Assembly: GCA_017543645.1 (NCBI GenBank)
Contig: JAFYFR010000021.1
Span: 1-25,068 of the forward strand
Direction of reading: 5' to 3'
DNA: 25,068 nucleotides
Source: Bacteroidales bacterium
GTDB taxonomy: Bacteria; Bacteroidota; Bacteroidia; Bacteroidales; UBA3824
Made by a program: the position numbers and the translations under genes. Positions 17,062 through 24,714 of the stretch are shown here, in pieces. The notes beneath the pieces are model-generated. The model saw only the letters and a list, made by a program, of their open reading frames with translations. It was not told the origin of the DNA and ran no database searches. Numbering within the stretch: the first letter of the stretch is position 1; every line of letters begins with the position of its first letter.

Positions 17062-17721
17062 ATGAAAACTACCGTCAGACTTATTGCCTTTTTGGGTGTT
17101 GTAACACTGCTCTCGTTGGCTTACAAACCGTCACGCGCACAAGTGTTCGGTATCAAGGGCGGTGCGGCTTTCGGCTCTGTTTCCACCAAAGAGGTTGATT
17201 CTGTGGTGCCGATGTTCAATTATTATTACGAAACCTATTTCAGCTACCGTTTTTCGCGTTACAAATATTGGACTGTGGGAATTGGCTATTTTGGCGCAGG
17301 CGCAACTTTTTGCGACGTTGAACATCCAAACGATATTCCATACAAGGCGAAAGTCCGTTTTAACAATATTGTTATGCCATTGAAAATCAAGGTGTCGGCA
17401 GAGGGAAAGCGCAAACCTCGTCCATATGCCTTTATCGGAGCAATGCCCGCCGTTATGTACAACGAGGATAAGACGTTGACTTTTGATAATGTGCGCCCTG
17501 GCACACGTACCGACTATGTTTTTCAGTGGACTCCTCGCCGTGTTAATATTTATGCAATTGGTGGAGCAGGTTGCTATTATAAGCATTTCACGCTTGATGT
17601 GTCGTTTTCTATCAATGCTTTACGCGATTACAAGGAGATTGAGGCGCCAATCTCTTACAACAAAAACGTTATCTTTACCATCGGCTACCAGATTTCGCGC
17701 GATGCCGCCAAAGTATGGTAA
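17062..17721 (+). CDS. Outer-membrane beta-barrel protein (219 aa)
   Basis: It has a signal peptide of about 26 residues (cleavage near PSRAQ) and then VFGIKGGAAFGSV, the common first strand of small Bacteroidota barrels. Further amphipathic strands are visible (YWTVGIGYFGAGATF, RFNNIVMPLKIKVSAEGK, RPYAFIGAMPAVMY, FTLDVSFSINAL), and the protein ends near NVIFTIGYQISRD. Sequence identity with the gene before it is low, so they are not recent duplicates. Function is unknown; PorT-like barrels can be structural or part of secretion complexes. Its stop is one base from the stop of the convergent dxs gene, with no terminator between. Confidence 0.8.
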   Translation: MKTTVRLIAFLGVVTLLSLAYKPSRAQVFGIKGGAAFGSVSTKEVDSVVPMFNYYYETYFSYRFSRYKYWTVGIGYFGAGATFCDVEHPNDIPYKAKVRFNNIVMPLKIKVSAEGKRKPRPYAFIGAMPAVMYNEDKTLTFDNVRPGTRTDYVFQWTPRRVNIYAIGGAGCYYKHFTLDVSFSINALRDYKEIEAPISYNKNVIFTIGYQISRDAAKVW

Positions 17722-17722
17722 G

Positions 17723-19630
17723 CTAAATCATCTCTTTCACCGCTCCGGCTATTGCTCCGCTGTCGATTCCGCACACTTTGTACAAATCTTGCGGCGAACC
17801 GTGCTCTATAAACCTGTCGGGTATGCCGAGACGCTTGATTTTTAGATTGTAAAAATGGTCGCAGGCATATTCGCATATTGCCGAGCCAAATCCGCCTTGC
17901 AGCACGTTGTCTTCTACGGTGATGATTTTATGGTATTTGGCAAAGATGCTGTCTAACAGTGCGGCGTCTAACGGTTTTATAAAGCGCATATCAAAGTGCG
18001 CAGGGAAGATATTCGCAGAGTTCAACTCCTGAACAGCCAGTTGTACCTCGTGTCCTACCGTGCCGATAGATATTATTGCAACATCCTCTCCGTCGGATAT
18101 TTGGCGGCCTTTGCCAATCTCTATTTCCTCAAAAGGTTTTTCCCAGTTGGGATTAAAACCGTTGCCTCTTGGGTAACGTATCGAGAATGGTCCTTTGCCG
18201 CCTAACTGCGCTGTGTATAGCATGTTACGGAGGTCGATCTCGTTCATAGGCGCGGCGCAGGTAAGGTTGGGAATATGGCGGAGATACGAAATATCAAACG
18301 CTCCTTGATGTGTTGCTCCGTCAGCACCCACAAGTCCCGCACGGTCTAAGCAGAGAATTACAGGCAGACGAGGCAGACACACGTCGTGGATAATCTGGTC
18401 GTAAGCGCGTTGCATAAACGACGAGTAGATGTTGCAGTAGGGGACGAGTCCTTGCGCCGCCATTCCTGCCGAAAAAGTTACAGCGTGTTCCTCGGCAATG
18501 CCAACGTCGAAAACACGGTCGGGAAATTTCTCTGCCATTATGTTTAGCGAGCAACCTGTTGGCATTGCAGGCGTTACGCCAACTATTTTGCTGTTATGGG
18601 TGGCGAGTTCGGTAATAGTTTTGCCAAAAACATCTTGGTATTTAGGACCTTGCGGTTTTGCGGACGGGTTTTTTACTGTTTTGCCGGTGTCGATGTCGAA
18701 TGCGCTACTGGTGGCGTGCCATTTGGTTTGGTTCTCCTCGGCAAATTTGTAGCCTTTGCCTTTTATTGTATTGATATGCAAAAGTTTAGGACCGGGAATA
18801 TTTTTCAGGTCGTTGAGCAGTTGGGCAAGATGTACCACATCGTGTCCGTCCACAGGGCCAAAATATCTAAGTCCCAATCCTTCAAACAGATTGCTGCGCT
18901 TCAATACAATGTATTTGATGCCGTTCTCCACCTTGGCGATAAACTGGCGTGCGCTTGGCACAAGTCGGTTGAATTTGCCGAGAGCGTTCCATACGTCGTT
19001 TTTAACACGGTTGTAGGTTTTAGAAGTGGTAATGTCGAGCAGATAATCGTTCAACGCTCCACGGTTGGGGTCTATAGCCATGTGGTTGTCGTTGAGGATT
19101 ACGAGGAGGTTGTTTTTTTGGATACCTGCATTGTTGAGAGCCTCAAAAGCCATTCCGCCGGTCATTGCGCCGTCGCCGATAACAGCAATAACATGCTGGT
19201 CGTGCCTACCGAGTTTTTCGGCAGCCACGGCAAGACCTAATGCCGAGGAAATTGACGTGGAGGCGTGCCCCACGGTGAAAGCATCGTACTCGCTCTCGTC
19301 GCGGTTGGGAAACGGACTCATGCCGTGGAAACTGCGTAGCGTGGAAAAAATATTTTTGCGTCCGGTGAGAATCTTGTGCGGATATGCCTGATGTCCTACG
19401 TCGAACACAATCTGGTCGTAAGGCGTATTGTATATATAATGCAGAGCCACAGTGAGTTCCACCACACCCAAACCCGCCGCAAAATGCCCCGGGTGTTGCG
19501 ACAAAACATCGATGATAAACTTGCGCACGTCGCTGCAAAGCGCGGGCAGTTTGTCGATGGTAAGTTTCTTAATATCTGACGGATAGTTGATTCCGTCTAA
19601 AAGCGGATATGTCTTGTCGCCGTTCTGCAT
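17723..19630 (-). CDS. dxs: 1-deoxy-D-xylulose-5-phosphate synthase
   Basis: Dxs condenses pyruvate and glyceraldehyde 3-phosphate with thiamine diphosphate, the first committed step of the MEP isoprenoid pathway, and also feeds thiamine and pyridoxal synthesis. Hallmarks are PGHFAAGLGVVELTVALHY, FDVGHQAYPHKILTGR, the TPP motif VIGDGAMTGGMAFEALNNAG...NDNHMAI, GLGLRYFGPVDGHD, the pyrimidine-domain Glu in DVGIAEEHAVTFSAGMA, and DRAGLVGADGATHQG. The product is 635 residues from the ATG at 19628-19630. An ATG at 19645 would add five residues, but the promoter box at 19657-19664 predicts a transcript starting near 19653, which leaves almost no leader for it. The 19630 start (MQNGDKTYPLLDGI) also fits family N-termini. 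The gene is complete and stands alone on the minus strand. Confidence 0.95.
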   Translation of the reverse strand: MQNGDKTYPLLDGINYPSDIKKLTIDKLPALCSDVRKFIIDVLSQHPGHFAAGLGVVELTVALHYIYNTPYDQIVFDVGHQAYPHKILTGRKNIFSTLRSFHGMSPFPNRDESEYDAFTVGHASTSISSALGLAVAAEKLGRHDQHVIAVIGDGAMTGGMAFEALNNAGIQKNNLLVILNDNHMAIDPNRGALNDYLLDITTSKTYNRVKNDVWNALGKFNRLVPSARQFIAKVENGIKYIVLKRSNLFEGLGLRYFGPVDGHDVVHLAQLLNDLKNIPGPKLLHINTIKGKGYKFAEENQTKWHATSSAFDIDTGKTVKNPSAKPQGPKYQDVFGKTITELATHNSKIVGVTPAMPTGCSLNIMAEKFPDRVFDVGIAEEHAVTFSAGMAAQGLVPYCNIYSSFMQRAYDQIIHDVCLPRLPVILCLDRAGLVGADGATHQGAFDISYLRHIPNLTCAAPMNEIDLRNMLYTAQLGGKGPFSIRYPRGNGFNPNWEKPFEEIEIGKGRQISDGEDVAIISIGTVGHEVQLAVQELNSANIFPAHFDMRFIKPLDAALLDSIFAKYHKIITVEDNVLQGGFGSAICEYACDHFYNLKIKRLGIPDRFIEHGSPQDLYKVCGIDSGAIAGAVKEMI

Positions 19631-19656
19631 TATAGTATTTGTCAAAAAAAATTTTG

Positions 19657-19689
19657 CAAATATACTATTTTTCTGATAATCAAAGCAAA
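19657..19689 (-). promoter_or_regulatory. Promoter for dxs
   Basis: On the minus strand TATATTTG (19657-19664) is an exact -7 match, with TTTG (19686-19689) 21 bases upstream. The implied start site near 19653 gives a leader of about 22 bases to the ATG at 19630. Confidence 0.55.
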
Positions 19690-19783
19690 AATTATTCTAA
19701 TCGATATCTATGCAGAAATGCACCTCAACATAGTTCTCCTCTTCGTTGAAAAATAAGTGTTTAATAAAATGATTTTTACCCCA

Positions 19784-19791
19784 CAAAGGTA
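19784..19791 (-). promoter_or_regulatory. Possible distal -7 box upstream of dxs
   Basis: TACCTTTG on the minus strand is an exact TAnnTTTG match about 150 bases upstream of dxs, without a convincing -33 element. If used it would give dxs a long second leader. Confidence 0.25.
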
Positions 19792-19887
19792 TCTAATATG
19801 TTTTATAAGAGCATGCGAGGAAAAAATGAATTGGAAATGTCATGGACAAAATGTTTCTTTGTGAATTAAAAACAATCCAAAAATTAT

Positions 19888-19895
19888 TATTTTTG
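19888..19895 (+). promoter_or_regulatory. -7 promoter box for the mini-Rpn/CHAT genes
   Basis: TATTTTTG matches TAnnTTTG, 34 bases before the ATG at 19930. The nearest upstream TTTG (19858-19861) is 26 bases away, longer than usual. Confidence 0.4.
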
Positions 19896-19929
19896 CACCA
19901 TTCAACAACCAATAAGACACACTGACACA

Positions 19930-20208
19930 ATGATAACAATAGGCAACCCGATATTCGACTCGGTATTCAAGTTTTTTCTTGCTGACGACACGGCGGCAAG
20001 GATACTGCTCTCCGCGCTTATCAAGCAGAAAGTCTCGGTTGAAAAAAAAGGTTTCAAGATGCAGTTTGATGACACCCTTGCCGAAGGCGATAGCGATATG
20101 CAGAAGATAGTCAACCGCCTCTCGATGGTATTCACCGACGACCACACCACCGAGCTGATGATGAATATCACAGTGGATAAAGTTGAAGAATTGATAAGTG
20201 TAAATTAG
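19930..20208 (+). CDS. Small protein resembling a PD-(D/E)XK/Rpn-type protein without its nuclease core (92 aa)
   Basis: The first about 36 residues, including IGNPIFDSVFKFFLADD and AARILLSALIKQKVSV, look like the N-terminus of Bacteroidota PD-(D/E)XK 'transposase' proteins, which usually run to about 300 residues. The remaining 55 residues (GDSDMQKIVNRLSMVFTDDH, ELMMNITVDKVEELISVN) are helical and resemble the C-proximal helical part of such proteins from memory. The catalytic D...E-x-K/Q region is not present. It could be an internally deleted remnant, a small regulatory relative of Rpn proteins, or an unrelated small protein. It has no signal peptide and no Cys. It sits 17 bases upstream of the CHAT gene and is likely co-transcribed with it. 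The coding call is supported by position, promoter box and clean codon structure. Confidence 0.6.
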   Translation: MITIGNPIFDSVFKFFLADDTAARILLSALIKQKVSVEKKGFKMQFDDTLAEGDSDMQKIVNRLSMVFTDDHTTELMMNITVDKVEELISVN

Positions 20209-20225
20209 TAAATACCACAGAGACA

Positions 20226-21989
20226 ATGAAAAAGATACTGTTTGTATTAGCGTTGCTGATGCCGCTGATGGTACTCGGACAAAACCGGGAATTCAGCCAG
20301 CTCTACGAAAAAGCCGAAGAACTTTTTGAAGCCGGAAAATACGAGGAGGCAATTGAGTATTTAAAAAAATGCGATGCCATAGACAGGGAACAGCTTGAGC
20401 CATCACACCAAGCAGAATACGATATCGCTATCTGCCGGAGAGCTCTTGCTATACAATTAAATACATTTATCTTGAAGTATTTTTCATCAATAACCAATCA
20501 AGAGCGGACAAATTATTGGAATAAATATTCATATTTTTTCAACAATGAATTGCCCAAGGTCGCATACATGCTATCCATAGAGCCGTCATATTATGGCGGC
20601 TCTACATACGCAGACGTCTCCGCCATGGCATACAACGGTCAATTATTGTCAAAGGGTCTTCTCCTCAATGCCGAGCTTGAAATTCAAAGCCTCATAGAGC
20701 AGCAAGGCAACGAGCAACTGAAAGATATGTATTACAAAATCAAGCAAAACCGCATAATGCTTGACAATCTTTATCAACTCACGCCAAGCGAAAGGACAAT
20801 GGATGCTGATTCGCTCCAAAAAGTTATCGACAATGAAGAACGCCTTCTTGTGGAATCATCCAAAGAGCTCGGCGACTATACCAAAAATCTATCAATAAAA
20901 TGGACTGATATTCAGAAAAATTTGAAAAACAACGACATTGCCATTGAATTTGCCAATTTCACAGACTCCACAGATCAAACCATCTACACCGCCCTCGTCA
21001 TAAAAAAAGGCATGGAGTCTCCCGAGTTAGTGAAGTTAGATTTTGTTGGTTCCGACACTGTTGATTACTCATCACCTACGCTATACAACAAAATTTGGAA
21101 GCCGTTAGACAAATACTTGCAAGGCGTACAAAACCTCTACTTCGCTCCATCGGGAAAGTTCCACACTATCGGCATAGAGTACCTTCCTAACGGCAATGGC
21201 GAAATCTTTGCAAAACAGTACAACGCATACCGTCTTTCATCAACACGCGAACTTACATTAAATCATACAGTTAATCCTGCCAAAAAAGCCTCGGTCTACG
21301 GCGGCATTATCTATAATTTTGATGAGGAGGACTGGCAAAATGTTGCAGAAGAAAATGCCGAAAGGGCAGGCGAAGCCCTGACATTCTTAAAAGGTGCAAA
21401 GGTAGAGTCCGAAGAGATAACCGGCATCCTCAAAAATGGCAGCTTTGATGTTGAATATGGCACCGACAAGGCTGCAACCGAAGAGAGCTTCAAAAAACTT
21501 TCGGGCAGCGGCATCAAGATTTTCCACGTAGCCACACACGGTTTTTACGAACCCGAGAGCAAGAAAAACAGTTTTGCCAATATGCTATCTTTCGGCGACG
21601 AACATTCGCAGGAAGACCGCTCGATGAGCCGCAGCGGATTATTCTTTGCCGGTGCTAACACATTCCTCAGCCCCGAACAGCGGCAATTTATCCCCGACGG
21701 CGTTGACGACGGAATACTCACCGCCAAGGAGATTTCGCGCTTGGATTTCAAAGGCTTGGATTTGGTGGTGCTTTCGGCTTGCGAGACTGGTTTGGGCGAG
21801 GTAACGGGCGAAGGGGTCTTCGGACTTCAGCGCGGATTTAAGAAAGCTGGTGCGCAGACCATTATAATGAGTCTCTGGAAAGTGAACGACAAACCCGCCA
21901 AGGAGTTTATGACCGAGTTTTACCGCAACCTCATGGCAGGCAAAAGCAAGCGCGAAGCCTTTATCGCTGCCCAGGACAAAACCGCTTAA
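20226..21989 (+). CDS. Secreted TPR-CHAT (caspase-like) peptidase, 3' end frameshifted
   Basis: CHAT domains are caspase-fold Cys peptidases. The 587-residue product has a signal peptide (MKKILFVLALLMPLMVLGQ), so it should act outside the cytoplasm. TPR-like helices follow (about 22-60, YEKAEELFEAGKYEEAIEYL), then a helical middle region. The C-terminal CHAT domain (about 330-587) has catalytic His438 in FHVATHGFY and Cys519 in VVLSACETGLGEVTGEG, plus the family segment QTIIMSLWKVNDKPAKEFM. The reading frame stops at AFIAAQDKTA, about 20 residues before the usual family end. Those residues are still readable just downstream in other frames: RLKYFDPKIW at 21983-22012, then GFIMVDGEE and a stop at 22015-22044. 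The fold core and the catalytic pair are upstream of the damage, so activity is possible. It is preceded closely by the mini-Rpn gene and followed by a radical SAM gene. Confidence 0.88.
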   Translation: MKKILFVLALLMPLMVLGQNREFSQLYEKAEELFEAGKYEEAIEYLKKCDAIDREQLEPSHQAEYDIAICRRALAIQLNTFILKYFSSITNQERTNYWNKYSYFFNNELPKVAYMLSIEPSYYGGSTYADVSAMAYNGQLLSKGLLLNAELEIQSLIEQQGNEQLKDMYYKIKQNRIMLDNLYQLTPSERTMDADSLQKVIDNEERLLVESSKELGDYTKNLSIKWTDIQKNLKNNDIAIEFANFTDSTDQTIYTALVIKKGMESPELVKLDFVGSDTVDYSSPTLYNKIWKPLDKYLQGVQNLYFAPSGKFHTIGIEYLPNGNGEIFAKQYNAYRLSSTRELTLNHTVNPAKKASVYGGIIYNFDEEDWQNVAEENAERAGEALTFLKGAKVESEEITGILKNGSFDVEYGTDKAATEESFKKLSGSGIKIFHVATHGFYEPESKKNSFANMLSFGDEHSQEDRSMSRSGLFFAGANTFLSPEQRQFIPDGVDDGILTAKEISRLDFKGLDLVVLSACETGLGEVTGEGVFGLQRGFKKAGAQTIIMSLWKVNDKPAKEFMTEFYRNLMAGKSKREAFIAAQDKTA

Positions 21990-22044
21990 AATACTTTGAC
22001 CCAAAAATATGGCAGGATTTATAATGGTGGACGGTGAGGAATAA
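21983..22044 (+). pseudogene. Out-of-frame C-terminal tail of the CHAT gene
   Basis: Bases 21983-22012 encode RLKYFDPKIW in one shifted frame, and 22015-22044 encode GFIMVDGEE plus stop in a third frame. Joined as ...KNRLKYFDPKIWAGFIMVDGEE they reproduce the normal ending of TPR-CHAT proteins (typically DP-x-YWAGF-type). One missing base in the AAAA run near 21978-21981 and one in the GG at 22011-22012 would restore a single frame. This is either natural slippage or two sequencing or assembly errors. Confidence 0.7.
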
Positions 22045-22086
22045 CAGCGCATTTCCATATTTATCAAGTATTGTGGATATTAATCG

Positions 22087-22094
22087 TATTTTTG
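22087..22094 (+). promoter_or_regulatory. -7 promoter box for the radical SAM gene
   Basis: TATTTTTG matches TAnnTTTG exactly but ends only seven bases before the ATG at 22102. The transcript would be nearly leaderless, unless the gene is read from the CHAT operon. Confidence 0.35.
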
Positions 22095-22101
22095 CTGCAC
22101 T

Positions 22102-23082
22102 ATGACCGTATCCGAAATATCCCTATTCCTCCGCCATCTCACCCTCCGCAAGGTGAGCAACTTTGCCATCCGCTCTATTGCCACCTTTTGGGCAAGAGTA
22201 TCAAAGCGTGCGACAGAATGGGGTATGCCTTGGTCTTATTCTGTCGAGCCGGCAAACTACTGCAACCTGCATTGCCGAGAGTGCTTTACGGGGATGGGAT
22301 TGTCGCAGCGGAAACGCCACACGATAACGGAGGACGATTTTAAAACCGCAGTGGATAATATAAAAAAACACGCACTCAACCTGTTCCTATATTTTCAGGG
22401 CGAACCGTTCATTAACAAGGATTTCCACCAACTTGTGGAGTATGCCCATAATTGCGATATTTTTACGGTAACATCGTCTAACGGACAGTTGATAAACGCA
22501 TTAAACGCCGAACAAATTATTACCGCAGGTTTGGACAAGATTATCATCCCTCTCGACGGTTACAATCAAGAATCTTATTCCGCATACCGTTCGGGAGGAA
22601 GTTTAGCCGCCGTCAAAAACGCCATATCGCTGATATCCAATGCAAAAAAAAGACTTAAAAAGCGCAATCCCGTTGTTGAGGTGCAGTGCCTTGCCTCCAA
22701 GATTACCGAAAACCATCTGAAAGAGATAAAGCAAATGGCCATGGATTGCGGTGCCGACAAGTTTTGCGTAAAGACTATGCAGATAGAGACTGATGATGGA
22801 TTTGAAACGTTTTTACCTGAAAACCAACGTCTTTCACGTTATACCAAAGATAAAGTTTTAAAGCATCCGATTAAATTTTGCCGGCGTGTGTTTCAATCGG
22901 TTGTAATAACGTCGGAATTGGACGTTCTGCCGTGTTGCTACGACAAGGATACCAATTTCATTCTCGGCAACCTGCGCCACGATACGCTCACAGATATTAT
23001 ACATTCATCAGCCGCTTTTGATTTTGTACGCCGCATTTTAATATTCCAACGTCCCAAAATGTGTCAAAATTGCCAAGGATAA
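22102..23082 (+). CDS. Radical SAM / SPASM-like iron-sulfur enzyme, substrate unknown
   Basis: The 326-residue protein has the radical SAM cluster motif C54-x3-C58-x2-C61 in ANYCNLHCRECFTG. It is followed by FLYFQGEPFINKDF (the GGEP-like SAM contact region) and IIIPLDGYNQESYSAYR. The C-terminal part has a SPASM-like pattern: C260, then ITSELDVLPCCYDKD with C278-C279, then LGNL, and C321-x2-C324 at the extreme end (MCQNCQG), enough Cys for one auxiliary cluster. Such enzymes use a 5'-deoxyadenosyl radical to modify peptides, sugars or other molecules. There is no Cys- or repeat-rich precursor peptide beside it, so a RiPP role is unproven. The basic, hydrophobic N-terminal 40 residues precede the barrel and could contact the membrane. 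The gene probably has its own promoter. Confidence 0.88.
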   Translation: MTVSEISLFLRHLTLRKVSNFAIRSIATFWARVSKRATEWGMPWSYSVEPANYCNLHCRECFTGMGLSQRKRHTITEDDFKTAVDNIKKHALNLFLYFQGEPFINKDFHQLVEYAHNCDIFTVTSSNGQLINALNAEQIITAGLDKIIIPLDGYNQESYSAYRSGGSLAAVKNAISLISNAKKRLKKRNPVVEVQCLASKITENHLKEIKQMAMDCGADKFCVKTMQIETDDGFETFLPENQRLSRYTKDKVLKHPIKFCRRVFQSVVITSELDVLPCCYDKDTNFILGNLRHDTLTDIIHSSAAFDFVRRILIFQRPKMCQNCQG

Positions 23083-23083
23083 A

Positions 23084-23115
23084 TTTGGATTATCGCGTTT
23101 TTTATTTTACCTTTC
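23084..23115 (+). promoter_or_regulatory. Promoter for the carboxylesterase gene
   Basis: TTTG (23084-23087) and TACCTTTC (23108-23115, one mismatch to TAnnTTTG) are 20 bases apart. The ATG at 23140 lies about 20 bases after the implied start. Confidence 0.5.
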
Positions 23116-23139
23116 CAAAAATTTTTAACCAATAATAGT

Positions 23140-24708
23140 ATGAAAAGATTATTACCTATTTTTATTTTGTTGTGGGCGATAATACCTGCAACACAGTTGT
23201 TTGCTCAGCCTATTGTTAAAACCCACGTAGAGACCGGCGACATCGAGGGCGTTCTCGAAAACGGTCTTGGAGTCTTTAAAGCCATTCCCTACGCCGCTCC
23301 TCCAGTGGGCGACCTCCGTTGGCGCGCCCCTCAACCCGCAAAGCCGTGGACTGGCGTTTACAAAGCCGACAAGTTTGGTCCTTGGCCTCCGCAGCCCACT
23401 CGTCCGGGACTCACCAAAGATATGATGAGCGAAGACTGCCTCTATCTCGGCATTGCCACTCCTGCCACTTCGGTCAACGACAACCTTCCAGTAATGGTGT
23501 GGATTCACGGAGGTGGCTTTAAAACAGAATATTACGGCGGCGACCTTTGGCAGTATCTTGCCAAACGCGGTGTTGTGGTGGTAAGCATTGAATACCGCAC
23601 AGGAGCATTGGGCTTTATGGCTCATCCCGAACTTTCAAAAGAGTCTGCCAACGGACATTCGGGCAATTACGGACTTCTCGACCAGATTTTTGCCCTCAAA
23701 TGGGTTCAGCGAAACATAAAAAACTTTGGCGGCGACCCCTCTAATGTTACCATCTTTGGGGAGAGCGCAGGTGCTATCAGTTGCAGTATGTTGTGTGCGT
23801 CGCCATTGGCTAAGGGATTATTTCACAGAGTAATAAGTCAGAGCGGAGGTTCGTTTTCACCCTACGCCGACGCTCCACGAAGCAACCTTTCCGGCTCCAC
23901 ACAGCGCATAGCCGAGCAACAGGGCATTGAGGCAATGAAAATATTCAAAAAGAAATCTATCAAGCAGTTGCGTCAGGTAGACGCATACGACATTGTAAGC
24001 AACAATCAGATTAACTGTTGGCCGTGCGTTGATGGCTACGTTATCACCGACGACCAGTACCGCCTTTACGAGCGCGGCGAATACAACGATGTGCCTGTAA
24101 TAGCAATGAGCAACAGCGACGAGGGCGTGCTATTTGTATATGGCGAGGTAAAATCCGATGCTGTTAAGCAGCAGGCTAAGATGATGTTTGGCAACATGGC
24201 AGACGAGGCTCTCAAAGTTTACCCCGCCAACACCGACAACGAGGCTTTCCATGCCAACTGCGATTTATTCAGAGATTTAGCATTTGCTTGGCCGTCGTAT
24301 GCTTGGGCAAAATTGCAGAACAAGAATGGCAAAAGTCCTGCCTATTTAGCATATCTTGCACAGCCATCCACACGCAGTTTTTCAGGAGACCCGCGCCGCC
24401 GTGGAGTGTCGCACGTTGACGACATTCTCTATATCAATGGCGAGTTTCTCACACAGCCCGAAAAATATCCCACCGAAGCAGCCCTCTCGGAGATAATTCA
24501 GCAATATTGGATCAACTTTGCCAAAACAGGCAACCCAAACGGCAAAGGACTTCCCTATTGGCCCGCGTTTGACGAAACAAAACCCACCACAATGCAGTTT
24601 AGCAACGGTGCATCGCTCGTTGACCTCCCCAATGCCGATAAAATTCACTTTATCGACAAGGTAATCAAGGATGTAAGGGAAAAAACCGAGGCGGCAAGGA
24701 AGAAATAA
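23140..24708 (+). CDS. Secreted type-B carboxylesterase/lipase family protein
   Basis: The 522-residue alpha/beta hydrolase has a signal peptide (cleavage near LFAQ, residue 23). The full family signature is present: FKAIPYAAPPVGDLRWRAP, SEDCLYL, the oxyanion-hole segment IHGGGF (H123), and the nucleophile S209 in IFGESAGA. The likely acid is E328 in SNSDEG and the likely base H425 in VSHVDD. The C-terminal WINFAKTGNPNG is also typical. These enzymes hydrolyse carboxylic esters such as acetyl or feruloyl groups on polysaccharides, or other esters; the substrate cannot be read here. Location is the periplasm or outside the cell. It has its own promoter and no carbohydrate-degradation genes alongside. 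The protein ends in a Lys-rich tail (REKTEAARKK). Confidence 0.93.
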   Translation: MKRLLPIFILLWAIIPATQLFAQPIVKTHVETGDIEGVLENGLGVFKAIPYAAPPVGDLRWRAPQPAKPWTGVYKADKFGPWPPQPTRPGLTKDMMSEDCLYLGIATPATSVNDNLPVMVWIHGGGFKTEYYGGDLWQYLAKRGVVVVSIEYRTGALGFMAHPELSKESANGHSGNYGLLDQIFALKWVQRNIKNFGGDPSNVTIFGESAGAISCSMLCASPLAKGLFHRVISQSGGSFSPYADAPRSNLSGSTQRIAEQQGIEAMKIFKKKSIKQLRQVDAYDIVSNNQINCWPCVDGYVITDDQYRLYERGEYNDVPVIAMSNSDEGVLFVYGEVKSDAVKQQAKMMFGNMADEALKVYPANTDNEAFHANCDLFRDLAFAWPSYAWAKLQNKNGKSPAYLAYLAQPSTRSFSGDPRRRGVSHVDDILYINGEFLTQPEKYPTEAALSEIIQQYWINFAKTGNPNGKGLPYWPAFDETKPTTMQFSNGASLVDLPNADKIHFIDKVIKDVREKTEAARKK

Positions 24709-24714
24709 TTCCAC

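Larger units (their letters stand above)
19646..19929. other. Divergent intergenic region between dxs and the mini-Rpn gene
   Basis: This AT-rich 284-base region carries the dxs promoter, a possible distal dxs box and a plus-strand box at 19888. I see no RNA gene, repeat or complete conserved protein in it. A 30-codon open stretch on the minus strand (stop at 19697-19699) has no start codon. Confidence 0.6.

Noticed and set aside
19697..19793. Minus-strand open stretch ending FFNEEENYVEVHFCIDID, which looks like the tail of a protein
   Set aside because: Only about 30 codons are open, there is no ATG, and the frame is closed by a stop upstream. Its 5' limit coincides with a TACCTTTG promoter-like box. 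Chance cannot be excluded, so it is not called as a gene remnant.
19798..19869. 23-codon plus-strand open frame beginning ATGTTTTATAAG
   Set aside because: It is too short to be significant, lacks an initiation signal, lies upstream of the -7 box of the next gene, and has no recognisable sequence.
19930..20208. The 92-residue protein as a RiPP precursor for the radical SAM enzyme, with the CHAT protein as its protease
   Set aside because: The small protein has no Cys, no leader/core layout and no repeated core, and it resembles Rpn-type N-termini. The CHAT protein carries its own signal peptide. The idea is attractive from gene order but unsupported by sequence.
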